From Bacteroidia bacterium (GTDB lineage: Bacteria > Bacteroidota > Bacteroidia > Chitinophagales > Chitinophagaceae), in the NCBI GenBank assembly GCA_030427635.1, contig JAUIBA010000001.1, positions 248,001 to 312,000 on the forward strand: 64,000 nt of DNA, written 5' to 3'. A program made the translations under genes and the position numbers. The notes under the pieces are model-generated. The model was given only the letters and a program-made list of their open reading frames with translations, had not been told where the DNA came from and made no database searches. Positions 36,748 through 45,309 of the stretch are shown here, piece after piece (the first letter of the stretch is position 1; every line of letters begins with the position of its first letter).

Positions 36748-36996
36748 CAATTCTTGCTCCCACCATTGCCACACTACGTGGCTTTGACATGTTCATTAAG
36801 TATTTAAGATAGCGTACGCATCCGTGCACTGCTCCTGCATGTTTGTGTCGTAACAAATGGTGTACCACTCCGTTCCTGCTTTTCTGCGCCCGTAGCCGGG
36901 AGCAAGAGGGTTGCGGGTAGTCACGGAAAGCGGACGGAGCTGGTCACCACCAATAAACTATTAGACCAAACAAAGAAACAACAAACCAACAGCAAG
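36748..36996 (+). promoter_or_regulatory. Structured 5' leader RNA of the haem-uptake operon
   Basis: A 249-nt leader rich in complementary segments. CTTGCTCCC (36753-36761) pairs with GGGAGCAAG (36898-36906). Inside are ACCATT (36762-36767) with AATGGT (36856-36861), the hairpin GCCAC/GTGGC (36768-36782), and the hairpin CGTGCA/TGCATG with loop CTGCTCC (36823-36841). The loop can also pair with GGAGCA at 36899-36904. CTCCGT (36868-36873) is complementary to ACGGAG (36934-36939), outside the main helix. There is no T-run, so it continues into the gene. It looks like a riboswitch or attenuator of unknown class. Together with 36664-36733, where nothing else is seen, it fills the gap between operons. 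Confidence 0.55.
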
Positions 36997-38250
36997 ATGA
37001 AAAAACAGCTACTTACAGGAGCAATTGCACTAAGTGCACTAACAGCGGGAGCACAGGTAAATGACACAGTATATGTAGGCGCAGGCTATGCCAATCAGGT
37101 ATGGTACAGTCTGGAATCAGATGACCAGGGTTCGGCTCCCAAAGCCAACTGGGACCTGGCTTTTGATGTGTCAGGATTCGGCTCTACTATTTATGTAAAT
37201 CATTCAGCAGGCGATACTTTATGGGCATATCCATCGGCTGATGCTACCGGATGGAGCACAGTAGATATATCGGGTCTGAGTTCATGGACGCCCCGCTGGA
37301 ATGCAGATACCTCATGGACTATGGGCGCAATGGGCCGCTATGCCGACCCCTCTGATGCTACCGACCTGGACTGGGGTAAATATAATATGACTACACACAT
37401 CATCAGCGGTGACTCTATATATGTAATAAAGGTAGCCGGGGTAGGATATAAAAAGCTGATGATAGAAAGCCTGTCGGGTGGCAGCTACAGCTTTAAGTAT
37501 GCCAATATAGACGGTACAGATGCACAGACGGCAACTCTTGCAAAGTCTGCCTATACCGGTAAAAACTTCGGTTATTATTCACTTTCTGCCAATGCTGCAC
37601 TGGACCGTGAGCCGGCATCAGCATCCTGGGATTTACTTTTCGGCTCCTACACCCGCAATCTGCCGTCAGAGTATGGTGTAACAGGTGTGCTGGCTAATAA
37701 TGATGTGCGCGTGGCAAAATGTGTAGAAGTAGCAGATGTAGCCACATTCACAGCATACAGTACCGCCACATTCAATACTGCTATCAATGTCATTGGTTAT
37801 GACTGGAAAACATTCAATGGCACAGCGTATGACATTGAAGATTCAACTGTGTTTTTCGTAGAGCCAGCCAATGGCGATATCTGGAAAGTGGTATTTACAG
37901 GCTTCGGTGGTAGCAGTACCGGTGCTATGATGTTCTCTAAAGAAAAGCTGTACACTGCACCGCCTGCAGGTACTACAGGTGTTATGGCAGCTACACCCAG
38001 CGTAGCGCTTTATCCTAACCCTGCATCGGGTAGCAATGTAAACCTTGTGTACAGCTTCCCTGCGGCAGTGCCAGCAGCTTCTGTAACCATTACTGACATG
38101 ACCGGTAAAGTGATACTGCGTGAAGGAATACAGGGTGGCGAAGGACTGCAGCAGCATATCATCAATACTTCATCACTTATGCCCGGTATGTATCTGGTAC
38201 AGGTAACCGGAGGTAACTACACATCCATGCCGCAGCTTATAAAGCAATAG
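36997..38250 (+). CDS. HmuY-like haem-binding protein with T9SS sorting domain
   Basis: A 417-residue secreted protein. Residues 1-19 are a signal peptide (ending AGAQ). The body matches HmuY-type beta proteins: ANWDLAFDVSG, YKKLMIESLSGGSYSFKYAN, WDLLFGSYTR and the hallmark NVIGYDWKTFN. The last ~75 residues (VALYPNPASGSNVNL... ending LIKQ) are a T9SS sorting domain, so unlike classic HmuY lipoproteins it would be exported by T9SS. It is the first gene of the haem operon and lies behind a structured leader. Confidence 0.82.
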   Translation: MKKQLLTGAIALSALTAGAQVNDTVYVGAGYANQVWYSLESDDQGSAPKANWDLAFDVSGFGSTIYVNHSAGDTLWAYPSADATGWSTVDISGLSSWTPRWNADTSWTMGAMGRYADPSDATDLDWGKYNMTTHIISGDSIYVIKVAGVGYKKLMIESLSGGSYSFKYANIDGTDAQTATLAKSAYTGKNFGYYSLSANAALDREPASASWDLLFGSYTRNLPSEYGVTGVLANNDVRVAKCVEVADVATFTAYSTATFNTAINVIGYDWKTFNGTAYDIEDSTVFFVEPANGDIWKVVFTGFGGSSTGAMMFSKEKLYTAPPAGTTGVMAATPSVALYPNPASGSNVNLVYSFPAAVPAASVTITDMTGKVILREGIQGGEGLQQHIINTSSLMPGMYLVQVTGGNYTSMPQLIKQ

Positions 38251-38273
38251 TGTAACAGACGAATAACAGACAT

Positions 38274-38304
38274 ATTCCGTGGCATGAAAACCATGCCACG
38301 GAAT
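38274..38304. repeat. Strong intergenic hairpin between HmuY and chelatase genes
   Basis: Perfect 12-bp arms ATTCCGTGGCAT (38274-38285) and ATGCCACGGAAT (38293-38304) with a seven-base loop. No T-run follows, so it may stabilise the upstream mRNA or attenuate rather than fully terminate. Confidence 0.7.
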
Positions 38305-38337
38305 TATTACAGACAAATCAAAGCAAAAAAGAATAAA

Positions 38338-39306
38338 GTGAAACCACTACGTACTATTACTTTCTCAGCCGCACTGGCGGCTATTACTCTTTTCGGCAGC
38401 TGTGCCGGAGGAAACAATAATGGCGAAACATCACAGGCCGGTAATACAGAGCAGACAACAACAAAGAAAATAGGGCTGCTGATGGTAAACCACGGCTCCC
38501 GCTCTGAAACATGGCGCAATGCGCTTCTGGACCTGGAAAAAAGAGTTACCGACACTATTATAGGTGCAGGGAAAATCAGCGGCATCAAAACCGCATTCAT
38601 GGAATATACTGAGCCATCTATTGCTACCCGTCTGAAAGAGTTTGACGCAGAGGGCTATACTGATGTTGTGATTGTGCCGGTATTCCTTACGGTGAGTACG
38701 CACTCCTTCGACGATATTCCTACCATAGTGGGGCTGAAAGAAGACCCCCAGAGTATGGAAACACTGAAAATAGAGAAGATAGAAAGATATACAGCCAAAG
38801 CATCGGTACATATAGCGCCACTACTGGACTTTACCGATGTGCTGCAGAAAAACATACTGCGCCGGGCAGCTGCTTTGTCGAAAAATGCTGCTGATGAATC
38901 GCTGGTACTCATAGCTTATGGCGATCATACCTATAATACAGAATGGACCGACCTTCTTACAAAAGTGGGTGGTTATGTACAGGAGCACACAGGCATACAT
39001 GGCTTTGCTTATGGCTGGTGTGGTCATGTGGCCAGTTATAGCCCAGACTCTACTACTGTAGCTATAAAGCGTGGTCTTAAAGACAGTAGGAAAGCAATAG
39101 TAGTACCTGTGCTGGTTGCACATGACGAAATGTTTCAGGTTAAAATCATAGGAGATGGTATAGCAAAGATACCCGGCTCTAAGGAGAAGGTAACTTATGT
39201 GGCTGATGCCATACTGCCCGATGCGAACGTGCAGAATTGGGTAGTGGATATCACCGGCAAGCTGGCTGATAAAGTGATGAATGGTGAGGCGGTAGCAAAA
39301 CAGTAA
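38338..39306 (+). CDS. Exported CbiX/CbiK-like chelatase lipoprotein
   Basis: A 322-residue two-domain chelatase of the sirohydrochlorin cobaltochelatase superfamily. Domain 1 has the family start GLLMVNHGSRSETWRNAL and VIVPVFLTVSTHSFDDIP; domain 2 repeats the fold (LIAYGDHTYNTEW, IVVPVLVAHDEMF). The histidines in NHGSR and STHSF are likely metal ligands. I prefer the GTG start at 38338, which gives a lipoprotein signal ending ITLFGSC; the ATG at 38284 lies inside a hairpin. An exported chelatase within a haem operon suggests metal insertion or removal from tetrapyrroles in the periplasm. Confidence 0.8.
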   Translation: MKPLRTITFSAALAAITLFGSCAGGNNNGETSQAGNTEQTTTKKIGLLMVNHGSRSETWRNALLDLEKRVTDTIIGAGKISGIKTAFMEYTEPSIATRLKEFDAEGYTDVVIVPVFLTVSTHSFDDIPTIVGLKEDPQSMETLKIEKIERYTAKASVHIAPLLDFTDVLQKNILRRAAALSKNAADESLVLIAYGDHTYNTEWTDLLTKVGGYVQEHTGIHGFAYGWCGHVASYSPDSTTVAIKRGLKDSRKAIVVPVLVAHDEMFQVKIIGDGIAKIPGSKEKVTYVADAILPDANVQNWVVDITGKLADKVMNGEAVAKQ

Positions 39307-39307
39307 G

Positions 39308-39880
39308 ATGGCAGGTAAGAAGTTCACTAAACTACGCAGGCTGAATATAGCCACGCACCGGGATCTGGGGTATTTTTTTTCGTCGCTTATAGTGGTGTAC
39401 TGCCTTTCAGGGCTGGCGCTGAATCATATTGATGACTGGAATCCCGATTTTATCATAACAAAGCAGCATGTAGCTGTAAGCAGCGGGCTGAGCGGAAGTG
39501 ATGTAAACAGGAATGTGATAGATAGCCTGGGGCGCATGGTGGGAGAGACAAAGTATAAAGTATATGATGTGCCTACTAAAGGACAGGTGAAAATATACTA
39601 TGACAATGCCTCCTTTCATGTAAACTTTGATACCCACACAGGTATCTATGAAAAGGTAGCAAGACGACCCCTGTTTTATCAGTCAAACCTGTTTCACCGT
39701 AATAGTGTGGTGGGCTGGCGGTGGTTTGCCGATGTTTTTGCTGTACTGCTGATAGTAATCAATATAACAGGATTGTTTATACTGAAAGGGAAATACGGTA
39801 TAGGTGGCAGGGGCAAGTGGCTCATAGCTGCTGGCCTGCTGCCAGCACTCCTGTTCTATCTCATTCACCAACTAACGTAA
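39308..39880 (+). CDS. PepSY-associated membrane protein
   Basis: A 190-residue inner membrane protein of the PepSY-TM type. An N-terminal RLNIATHRDLGYFFSSLIVVYCLSGLALN helix is followed by a periplasmic PepSY-like region (about residues 45-125, ending GIYEKVARRPLF), LFHRNSVVGWRWFADVFA and two C-terminal helices. The histidines next to helices (ATHRD, LFHRN) are typical of this group, often linked to haem or siderophore iron reduction. It begins one base after the chelatase stop. Confidence 0.8.
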   Translation: MAGKKFTKLRRLNIATHRDLGYFFSSLIVVYCLSGLALNHIDDWNPDFIITKQHVAVSSGLSGSDVNRNVIDSLGRMVGETKYKVYDVPTKGQVKIYYDNASFHVNFDTHTGIYEKVARRPLFYQSNLFHRNSVVGWRWFADVFAVLLIVINITGLFILKGKYGIGGRGKWLIAAGLLPALLFYLIHQLT

Positions 39881-39888
39881 ACATTTAT

Positions 39889-40215
39889 ATGTGCAGTTAT
39901 AATACACTTAAAAGCAGTGCCGATGGCTATGTGGTGCAGTGCCGCCGCTGCAATCATATACAGGTAGGTTTTGGTACTATTGTGGTATCATTTACCATAA
40001 CTCAGTTTCAAGATTTTATCATGGTTGTAGAAGAGCATTTTCTACACTACCGCCACACGGCTGCGCCCGACCATAAACTGATAACGATACCTACTACTGC
40101 AAAGAGTGTTGCAATGGTGTTTACCCTTAATGAACTTGCTAAACTGCGTATGCTGCTGGCCGATGGTCAGCAGCAGCTTGCATATAACCAACTGCTGCAG
40201 TTGTGCGAAAACTGA
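39889..40215 (+). CDS. DUF6686-like small cytoplasmic protein
   Basis: A 108-residue protein starting MCSYNTLKSSADGYVVQCRRCNHIQVGFGTI, with Cys2 and a CxxC pair, no signal peptide and no membrane segment. It resembles the DUF6686 family; the function is unknown. It lies 8 bp after the PepSY gene and 5 bp before the TonB receptor, so it belongs to the haem operon. A metal- or haem-responsive role is only a guess. Confidence 0.7.
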   Translation: MCSYNTLKSSADGYVVQCRRCNHIQVGFGTIVVSFTITQFQDFIMVVEEHFLHYRHTAAPDHKLITIPTTAKSVAMVFTLNELAKLRMLLADGQQQLAYNQLLQLCEN

Positions 40216-40220
40216 CACTC

Positions 40221-42464
40221 ATGAAGAGAAGTATATACTTTTTACTGCCTGTAAGCCTCCTTGCCACACGGGCAGGTGCACAACACCTGCAGCTGGTAGC
40301 AGAGCGGGGCATGAGAGCCGGTGTAAGGGTAATGCTGAAGCAGGCTGCCGGTAAGAAAATACTGAATGTAGTACCCGACAGTACCGGCCGGATACTACTC
40401 CCCACAGCCGGATACCCTTATGATATAACGGTATCTGGTATGAACATTGAGACCACACACGATACTATTGCCGGCCGTCACGATAAGGTAATATGGTTGC
40501 AGTCGCACACTATCGGCGAGGTCGTAATAACCGGTCAGTATGGGCAGATGAATCAGGAGAATGCCGTGCAGCGCATAGAGGTAATAGACAGGAAGAAAAT
40601 AGATGCTATGGCCGCCCAGAACCTGAGAGACGTACTTACCAACCAGCTGGAAATACGTATGTCATACGATCCTATACTGGGTACTGCGCTCAATATGCAG
40701 GGGAGCCGCAGTTACGGAGCCGATGCTAAAATACTGATAGATGGGGTGCCGGTGATAGGTAAGGTGGATGGCGCAATAGATTTATCTCAGATAAACCTGG
40801 CCAATATAGAAAGAGTGGAAATCATAAAGGGTCCTATGTCTGTATCTTATGGTACGGATGCTATTGCCGGCACAGTGAATCTCATTACCCGAAAGACAGT
40901 AAAAAAAGGTGGGGAAGTGTCGGCTGGCACCTATTATGAAACCCCGGGCACCTATAATGTAAATCTGGCCGGAGGCCTGAGAGCAGGTAAGCATAGTGTA
41001 CGTTTTGATGGTTTCCGTAATTTCTTTGGCGGGTGGAACCCCGGCAGTGATATTTCATTTTTTGACTTCACAGCCCGCCCTGCCGATGCATCACGGGTAT
41101 TGTTATGGAAACCCCGGGAGCAGTATCAGGGTGGTGTGCAGTACGTATATACAAAGAACAAAACATCGCTGAACTACAAAGGGAATTACTTCTATGAGCT
41201 GATAACCAACAGGGGTACCCCGCTGGCGCCCTATGGCGAAATGGCTATAGATAACAGGTTTCATACCTGGCGTAAGGACAATGCCATATTTCTGAATACC
41301 GATGTTGCCAATGGCAGGCATATAAATGTATTTGCAGCATATAATGCATATAAGCGTATAAAAGAAGAGGCTGCCAAAGACCTTACAACGCTGGCAGAAT
41401 CATTACCGCCCGATGCTCAGGACACATCGCACTACAGTGAGATAAACAGCCGGGGTGTTTTTACCTCCGGTAATACCGGACGCAGGCTGGATTATGAAAT
41501 AGGGTATGACGTAAATATTCAGTATGCCAATAGTACCCAGATAGAAGACCGGAAACAACAGATGGGTAACTATGCGCTATATGCCAGTGCCGAGTACCGG
41601 CCGGTAGCACAGTTTACTGTGAGGCCCGGTCTCCGGTATGCATATAATACCCGTTATGGTGCGCCTCTTGTCCCTTCTCTGAACCTTATGTATAAGCCTG
41701 CCGACGGGCTTACCCTGCGCACATCCTATGCCCGCGGTTTCCGTCAGCCGGGCCTTAAAGACCTTTACTTTGACTTTGTTGATATCAATCATAACATACA
41801 TGGCAACCCTGACCTGAAAGCAGAGTACTCCAATAACTTTCTTGCATCAGCTACCTATATGAACAGCTGGCGGCAATTAAGATATAAGTTCAATGTTTCA
41901 GCTTATTACAATCAGGTAAATGACCTTATAACGCTGGTACCTAGGATAAATGGCACTGCTAATGAATACTGGTATCAGAACATAAGCAACTTTACTACCC
42001 GGGGGCTGCAGGCCAATGCCGACTTTACACAGCGGTCGTTAACGCTATCTGCAGGAGGTGCGGTAATGGGTACTTACAATCAGTTGTCTGAGCAGAACCA
42101 GGCACCTGCATATAGCTATTCGCCCGAATTGAGGGGTAGTGCTACATGGTCATTTCAGAAGCAGGGATTATCTGTATCTGCTTTCTATAAATATACAGGA
42201 AGGGCCGTTATATATGTTACCAATACGGCTGGTGATGTAGTGCAGTCGCGTATGAATAGCTATAGTATAGCAGATATTACCATCTCTAAAAAGCTATGGC
42301 ATAAACGTGTTGTACTTTCTGCCGGGTGTAAAAACCTGTTCGATGTCAGCAATGTATCATCCACTATGGGTGGTGGCGGAGCCCATTCGTCGCAGGGAGC
42401 TTCTGCAGCGGTAAGCATGGGCCGGTATTATTTTTTCAAAACAGAATTTAACTTTCACAAATAA
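40221..42464 (+). CDS. TonB-dependent outer membrane receptor (haem/metal-chelate type)
   Basis: A 747-residue receptor. It has a signal peptide (residues 1-20, RAGAQ), a short N-terminal beta domain, a plug (about 100-220: IEVIDRKKIDAMAAQNLRDVL, ILIDGVPVIGKVDG, IERVEIIKGPMSVSYGTDAI, GTVNLITRK) and a 22-strand barrel ending in an aromatic C-terminus (YYFFKTEFNFHK). There is no SusD partner, so it belongs with haem, cobalamin or siderophore receptors rather than glycan systems. It is translated between DUF6686 and an HmuY lipoprotein, which points to haem (HmuR-like). Confidence 0.9.
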   Translation: MKRSIYFLLPVSLLATRAGAQHLQLVAERGMRAGVRVMLKQAAGKKILNVVPDSTGRILLPTAGYPYDITVSGMNIETTHDTIAGRHDKVIWLQSHTIGEVVITGQYGQMNQENAVQRIEVIDRKKIDAMAAQNLRDVLTNQLEIRMSYDPILGTALNMQGSRSYGADAKILIDGVPVIGKVDGAIDLSQINLANIERVEIIKGPMSVSYGTDAIAGTVNLITRKTVKKGGEVSAGTYYETPGTYNVNLAGGLRAGKHSVRFDGFRNFFGGWNPGSDISFFDFTARPADASRVLLWKPREQYQGGVQYVYTKNKTSLNYKGNYFYELITNRGTPLAPYGEMAIDNRFHTWRKDNAIFLNTDVANGRHINVFAAYNAYKRIKEEAAKDLTTLAESLPPDAQDTSHYSEINSRGVFTSGNTGRRLDYEIGYDVNIQYANSTQIEDRKQQMGNYALYASAEYRPVAQFTVRPGLRYAYNTRYGAPLVPSLNLMYKPADGLTLRTSYARGFRQPGLKDLYFDFVDINHNIHGNPDLKAEYSNNFLASATYMNSWRQLRYKFNVSAYYNQVNDLITLVPRINGTANEYWYQNISNFTTRGLQANADFTQRSLTLSAGGAVMGTYNQLSEQNQAPAYSYSPELRGSATWSFQKQGLSVSAFYKYTGRAVIYVTNTAGDVVQSRMNSYSIADITISKKLWHKRVVLSAGCKNLFDVSNVSSTMGGGGAHSSQGASAAVSMGRYYFFKTEFNFHK

Positions 42465-42467
42465 CCT

Positions 42468-43454
42468 ATGCGTCTGAAAACACCAGCACTGTCAGCATTA
42501 GTTATTACGGTAGCTATAAGTTCATGCTCCCGCGACGAGCTTCCGGTAGCGCCTCATGAGAGTGGCAATGTTACCGCGATGAGTGTAGATATGGACCTCT
42601 CCTACAAGTATCAGATATATTACGACCTGAGGACGAACACAGTAGTAGGCCAGCATGAAAAAACAATATGGGATATTGGCATTGAAGCGTCGGCAGGGGG
42701 CTACAGGGTAGTGCTCAATGGCGCAAAGGCTATGTATGCATTTGCTACATCAAAAACAGAGTTTGCCGGTGTATCATTAGCCGATTCTGCCGGCTTTGCA
42801 GCAGGTATGCGCTGGGACTCACATACTGGTAGTATGGATAGCACAGCCATTGGCGACTGGCGGGCACTGAAGCCGGTATATATCATAGACCGGGGTATGG
42901 ATGAAAAAGGAGTACATCAGGGATGGGCTAAACTGCAGATGACAGACGTTACAGAGACCAGTTGTCATATCCGTTTTGCTTCATTGCCGGGAGGTGAGTC
43001 ACGGGAGCTTACAGTGCAGAAAGACAGCTTGTACAATCTGGCTTTTGTTTCCTTTACTACAGGTGAGCAGGTGCTTGTAGAGCCGCCTAAGGCTACGTGG
43101 GATCTGGCGTTTACACAGTACACTTATGTTTTTTATGACCAGGACCCGCCTACGCCCTATCTGGTAACCGGCTGCCTGCTCAACAGGAATAATACTACAG
43201 CTTATATAGATACAACAACTGCATTCAGCGACATTTCCCTGAGTACTGTAGAAACAGAAATGCTAACAAATGACCTTAACACAATAGGGTATGATTGGAA
43301 GGTGTACACTTCATCAGGTGCATACGTAGTGCTGGCAGGTAAGAGCTATATTATCAGGGATGCAGATGGTATTCTGTACAAGCTGCATTTTACCGGCTTT
43401 TACAACCAGTCTGGTGTTAAGGGTACTCCGCAGTGGGAATACCAGCAATTGTAA
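42468..43454 (+). CDS. HmuY family lipoprotein
   Basis: A 328-residue lipoprotein with lipobox ISSC (Cys20). The HmuY features are clear: YYDLRTNTVVG, TIWDIGIEASAGGYRVVLNG, KATWDLAFTQYTYVF, TGCLLNRNNTTAY and NTIGYDWKVYTSSG. HmuY captures haem at the cell surface and passes it to the receptor. It begins 3 bp after the TonB receptor and ends directly against the convergent ABC permease gene with no room for a separate terminator. Confidence 0.9.
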   Translation: MRLKTPALSALVITVAISSCSRDELPVAPHESGNVTAMSVDMDLSYKYQIYYDLRTNTVVGQHEKTIWDIGIEASAGGYRVVLNGAKAMYAFATSKTEFAGVSLADSAGFAAGMRWDSHTGSMDSTAIGDWRALKPVYIIDRGMDEKGVHQGWAKLQMTDVTETSCHIRFASLPGGESRELTVQKDSLYNLAFVSFTTGEQVLVEPPKATWDLAFTQYTYVFYDQDPPTPYLVTGCLLNRNNTTAYIDTTTAFSDISLSTVETEMLTNDLNTIGYDWKVYTSSGAYVVLAGKSYIIRDADGILYKLHFTGFYNQSGVKGTPQWEYQQL

Positions 43455-44555
43455 TTATAAGTTGGCAGCAGGTAGCTCGTATTTTCTGTAAAACAGCACA
43501 AACAGGATTACAGACAGCAATAGTTCTACGCCCAGTAAAGGTGCCAGATCGAATGACGCAAGAAACAGCAGCGTAGCAAAAAACAGCGAAAGCACTACCA
43601 GCATATAGCGGTCTGTATTCATGCGGGGTATATAGTGCAGCATGGTGTACAGCATACTCTGCGATACCGCTACCGCATATAACTCCACCACTACAAGCGG
43701 GGGGAGTGCATGCCGTCCGTTGAGGATGAGAAATGTAATTTCAGGAAGGAATACAACCGCATAGGTAAATGTTACTGTAAGCAGTATTGAAACGTCGCGC
43801 AGGGGCATGTTACGTACAAATGCCAGTCTTGTTTCGGCATGCCGCATAAAGTATAGTGGCAACAGCGAATGTGCCGCTATCAGGAACATCATCAGTATAG
43901 CTACAGACTCTTTGTTTATCTCTACCTGATTGGCCGCTACCATGCCCTGTAGTAATATTACAGACAGCAGTTTCAGACCTATAAATGTGCCTTTACGCAT
44001 ATTTACAGCATAGTACAGGAGGAAGGTGTATGGTGGCTTGCGCATTCCCCGCATGATGCCGGGCATGGCAGGTAATACCTGTCGCCATACATTATTGATA
44101 GTATCGCGGTATATAAAAGCAGCACCTATACACAACCCCGTCTGATACAGGAGAAACAGCGTAGGGTAGAGGTAATGACCGGAGGAATAGCCTACTGCGG
44201 CAGTAAGGCAGGTATAGATAGTAACGGGCAGTAACAGCTGAAACTGGCATGATGCCCACAGCCTCAGGTGCCTGCCGTCAGTTACAGAGCGCAGCACATA
44301 CAGATAGCTCCCGGCAGCACTTCTGAGCTCTTTATGTACATACAGGACGCACTTAAAACTGTACAGTAGCCATATGACCATTGCTGCCAGCAGAAAACGA
44401 TAGTCGGCCGATATTTCCTGCATGAGATACATATGCATCTCTACCATAGCCTTACCGTTCAGCAGACCAAAGAGTATAAGGAATAGTACCAGGAAAAAGC
44501 CTGTGTTTATTTTATAAAACTGCGTTACAATAGCTTTCGTAAGTATCCTGTTCAT
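43455..44555 (-). CDS. ABC transporter membrane subunit
   Basis: A 366-residue protein with about nine predicted membrane helices (for example FFLVLFLILFGLLNGKAMV and ILLTVTFTYAVVFLPEITFL). There is no recognisable specificity domain. It overlaps the upstream ATPase gene by four bases, so the pair forms one transporter, probably an exporter of the ABC-2-like kind. The substrate is unknown; position next to the haem operon on the opposite strand is not strong evidence. Confidence 0.78.
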   Translation of the reverse strand: MNRILTKAIVTQFYKINTGFFLVLFLILFGLLNGKAMVEMHMYLMQEISADYRFLLAAMVIWLLYSFKCVLYVHKELRSAAGSYLYVLRSVTDGRHLRLWASCQFQLLLPVTIYTCLTAAVGYSSGHYLYPTLFLLYQTGLCIGAAFIYRDTINNVWRQVLPAMPGIMRGMRKPPYTFLLYYAVNMRKGTFIGLKLLSVILLQGMVAANQVEINKESVAILMMFLIAAHSLLPLYFMRHAETRLAFVRNMPLRDVSILLTVTFTYAVVFLPEITFLILNGRHALPPLVVVELYAVAVSQSMLYTMLHYIPRMNTDRYMLVVLSLFFATLLFLASFDLAPLLGVELLLSVILFVLFYRKYELPAANL

Positions 44556-45175
44556 TCCGGCTCTACGGTTTTGTTCCTGATATAGAGATGTTTCATCGTC
44601 AGGCTGCCGGGATGAACATCCTGATGGGAGGAAACAATGAAAGAGATACCCCGTTGTGCATATTCATTTATCAGTCGTTGCAGCACTTCTACCGATGCGG
44701 TGTCAAGGGTTATCAGCGGTTCATCCAGCAGCACAAGGCGTGGGTTGCCAATAAAGCCCAGCACCAGCGATAGTTTTTTTGCCATGCCACTGGAATAGGT
44801 TGCTATCCTGTTTCCGGCAAAATTACTTACGCCCAGTAGCTCACATAAATGTTCTACCTGGCCCTCAGGAGCTTTTTTCGCATCGGCATAGAAAGAAATC
44901 AGGTCGTTACCGGTAAGGAAGCCGGGCAAAAGTGGTTCGGCTTCGGCATAGTTAACTGCCGCAGTATATTCCATGCGCTGCCTGCGTATGTTAAGACCTG
45001 CTACTGTAATGTTTCCTCTGAAAGGAATAAGTCCGGCTATTGATTTCATCAGCGTTGACTTACCTGTACCGTTCTCTCCCCGAAGCCAGTAGATACCTGA
45101 TTCCAGTGTCAGACTGCCGATACTGATAATGTCCTGTTTCCCGTAACTCTTTTTGTACTCCTGAAAAACAAGCAT
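44552..45175 (-). CDS. ABC transporter ATP-binding protein
   Basis: A 207-residue ATPase with Walker A GENGTGKST, the signature IATYSSGMAKKLSLVLGF (SSGMAKK in place of LSGGQ), Walker B RLVLLDEPL and the switch histidine in FIVSSHQDV. The signature is atypical but resembles that of other Bacteroidota ABC-2 exporters. It partners the downstream permease. Confidence 0.87.
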   Translation of the reverse strand: MLVFQEYKKSYGKQDIISIGSLTLESGIYWLRGENGTGKSTLMKSIAGLIPFRGNITVAGLNIRRQRMEYTAAVNYAEAEPLLPGFLTGNDLISFYADAKKAPEGQVEHLCELLGVSNFAGNRIATYSSGMAKKLSLVLGFIGNPRLVLLDEPLITLDTASVEVLQRLINEYAQRGISFIVSSHQDVHPGSLTMKHLYIRNKTVEPE

Positions 45176-45250
45176 AGGTTGGGTGTGTGTAACAAATGTA
45201 AAGTCAGTTCCTGTCTTTCCTGTATAAGATTATGTTATAAAAGAGCAGAA

Positions 45251-45277
45251 AGGCGGTACAGACTACCCGTACCGCCT
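45251..45277 (-). terminator. Hairpin downstream of the EF-hand-like membrane protein gene
   Basis: Arms AGGCGGTAC (45251-45259) and GTACCGCCT (45269-45277). On the minus strand a T-rich stretch follows, consistent with termination of the 47469-45310 gene. Confidence 0.6.
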
Positions 45278-45309
45278 CTCTATGTGCATGTGTAGTACCG
45301 TAGTACTGG

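Noticed and set aside
36748-36950. Cobalamin riboswitch call for the leader RNA
   Set aside because: AGCCGGGAG resembles the first part of a B12 box, but the core GCCACTG and GGGAAGG-type elements are missing, so I describe it as unclassified.
36940-36952. CACCACCA as a tmRNA or tRNA 3' end
   Set aside because: No T-arm, acceptor stem or terminator accompanies it.
38284-38337. ATG start of the chelatase at 38284
   Set aside because: It sits within a perfect 12-bp hairpin and would bury the lipoprotein signal behind 18 polar residues; the GTG at 38338 fits better.
43440-43460. Possible terminator between HmuY lipoprotein and ABC permease genes
   Set aside because: The stop codons abut and no hairpin is visible there.
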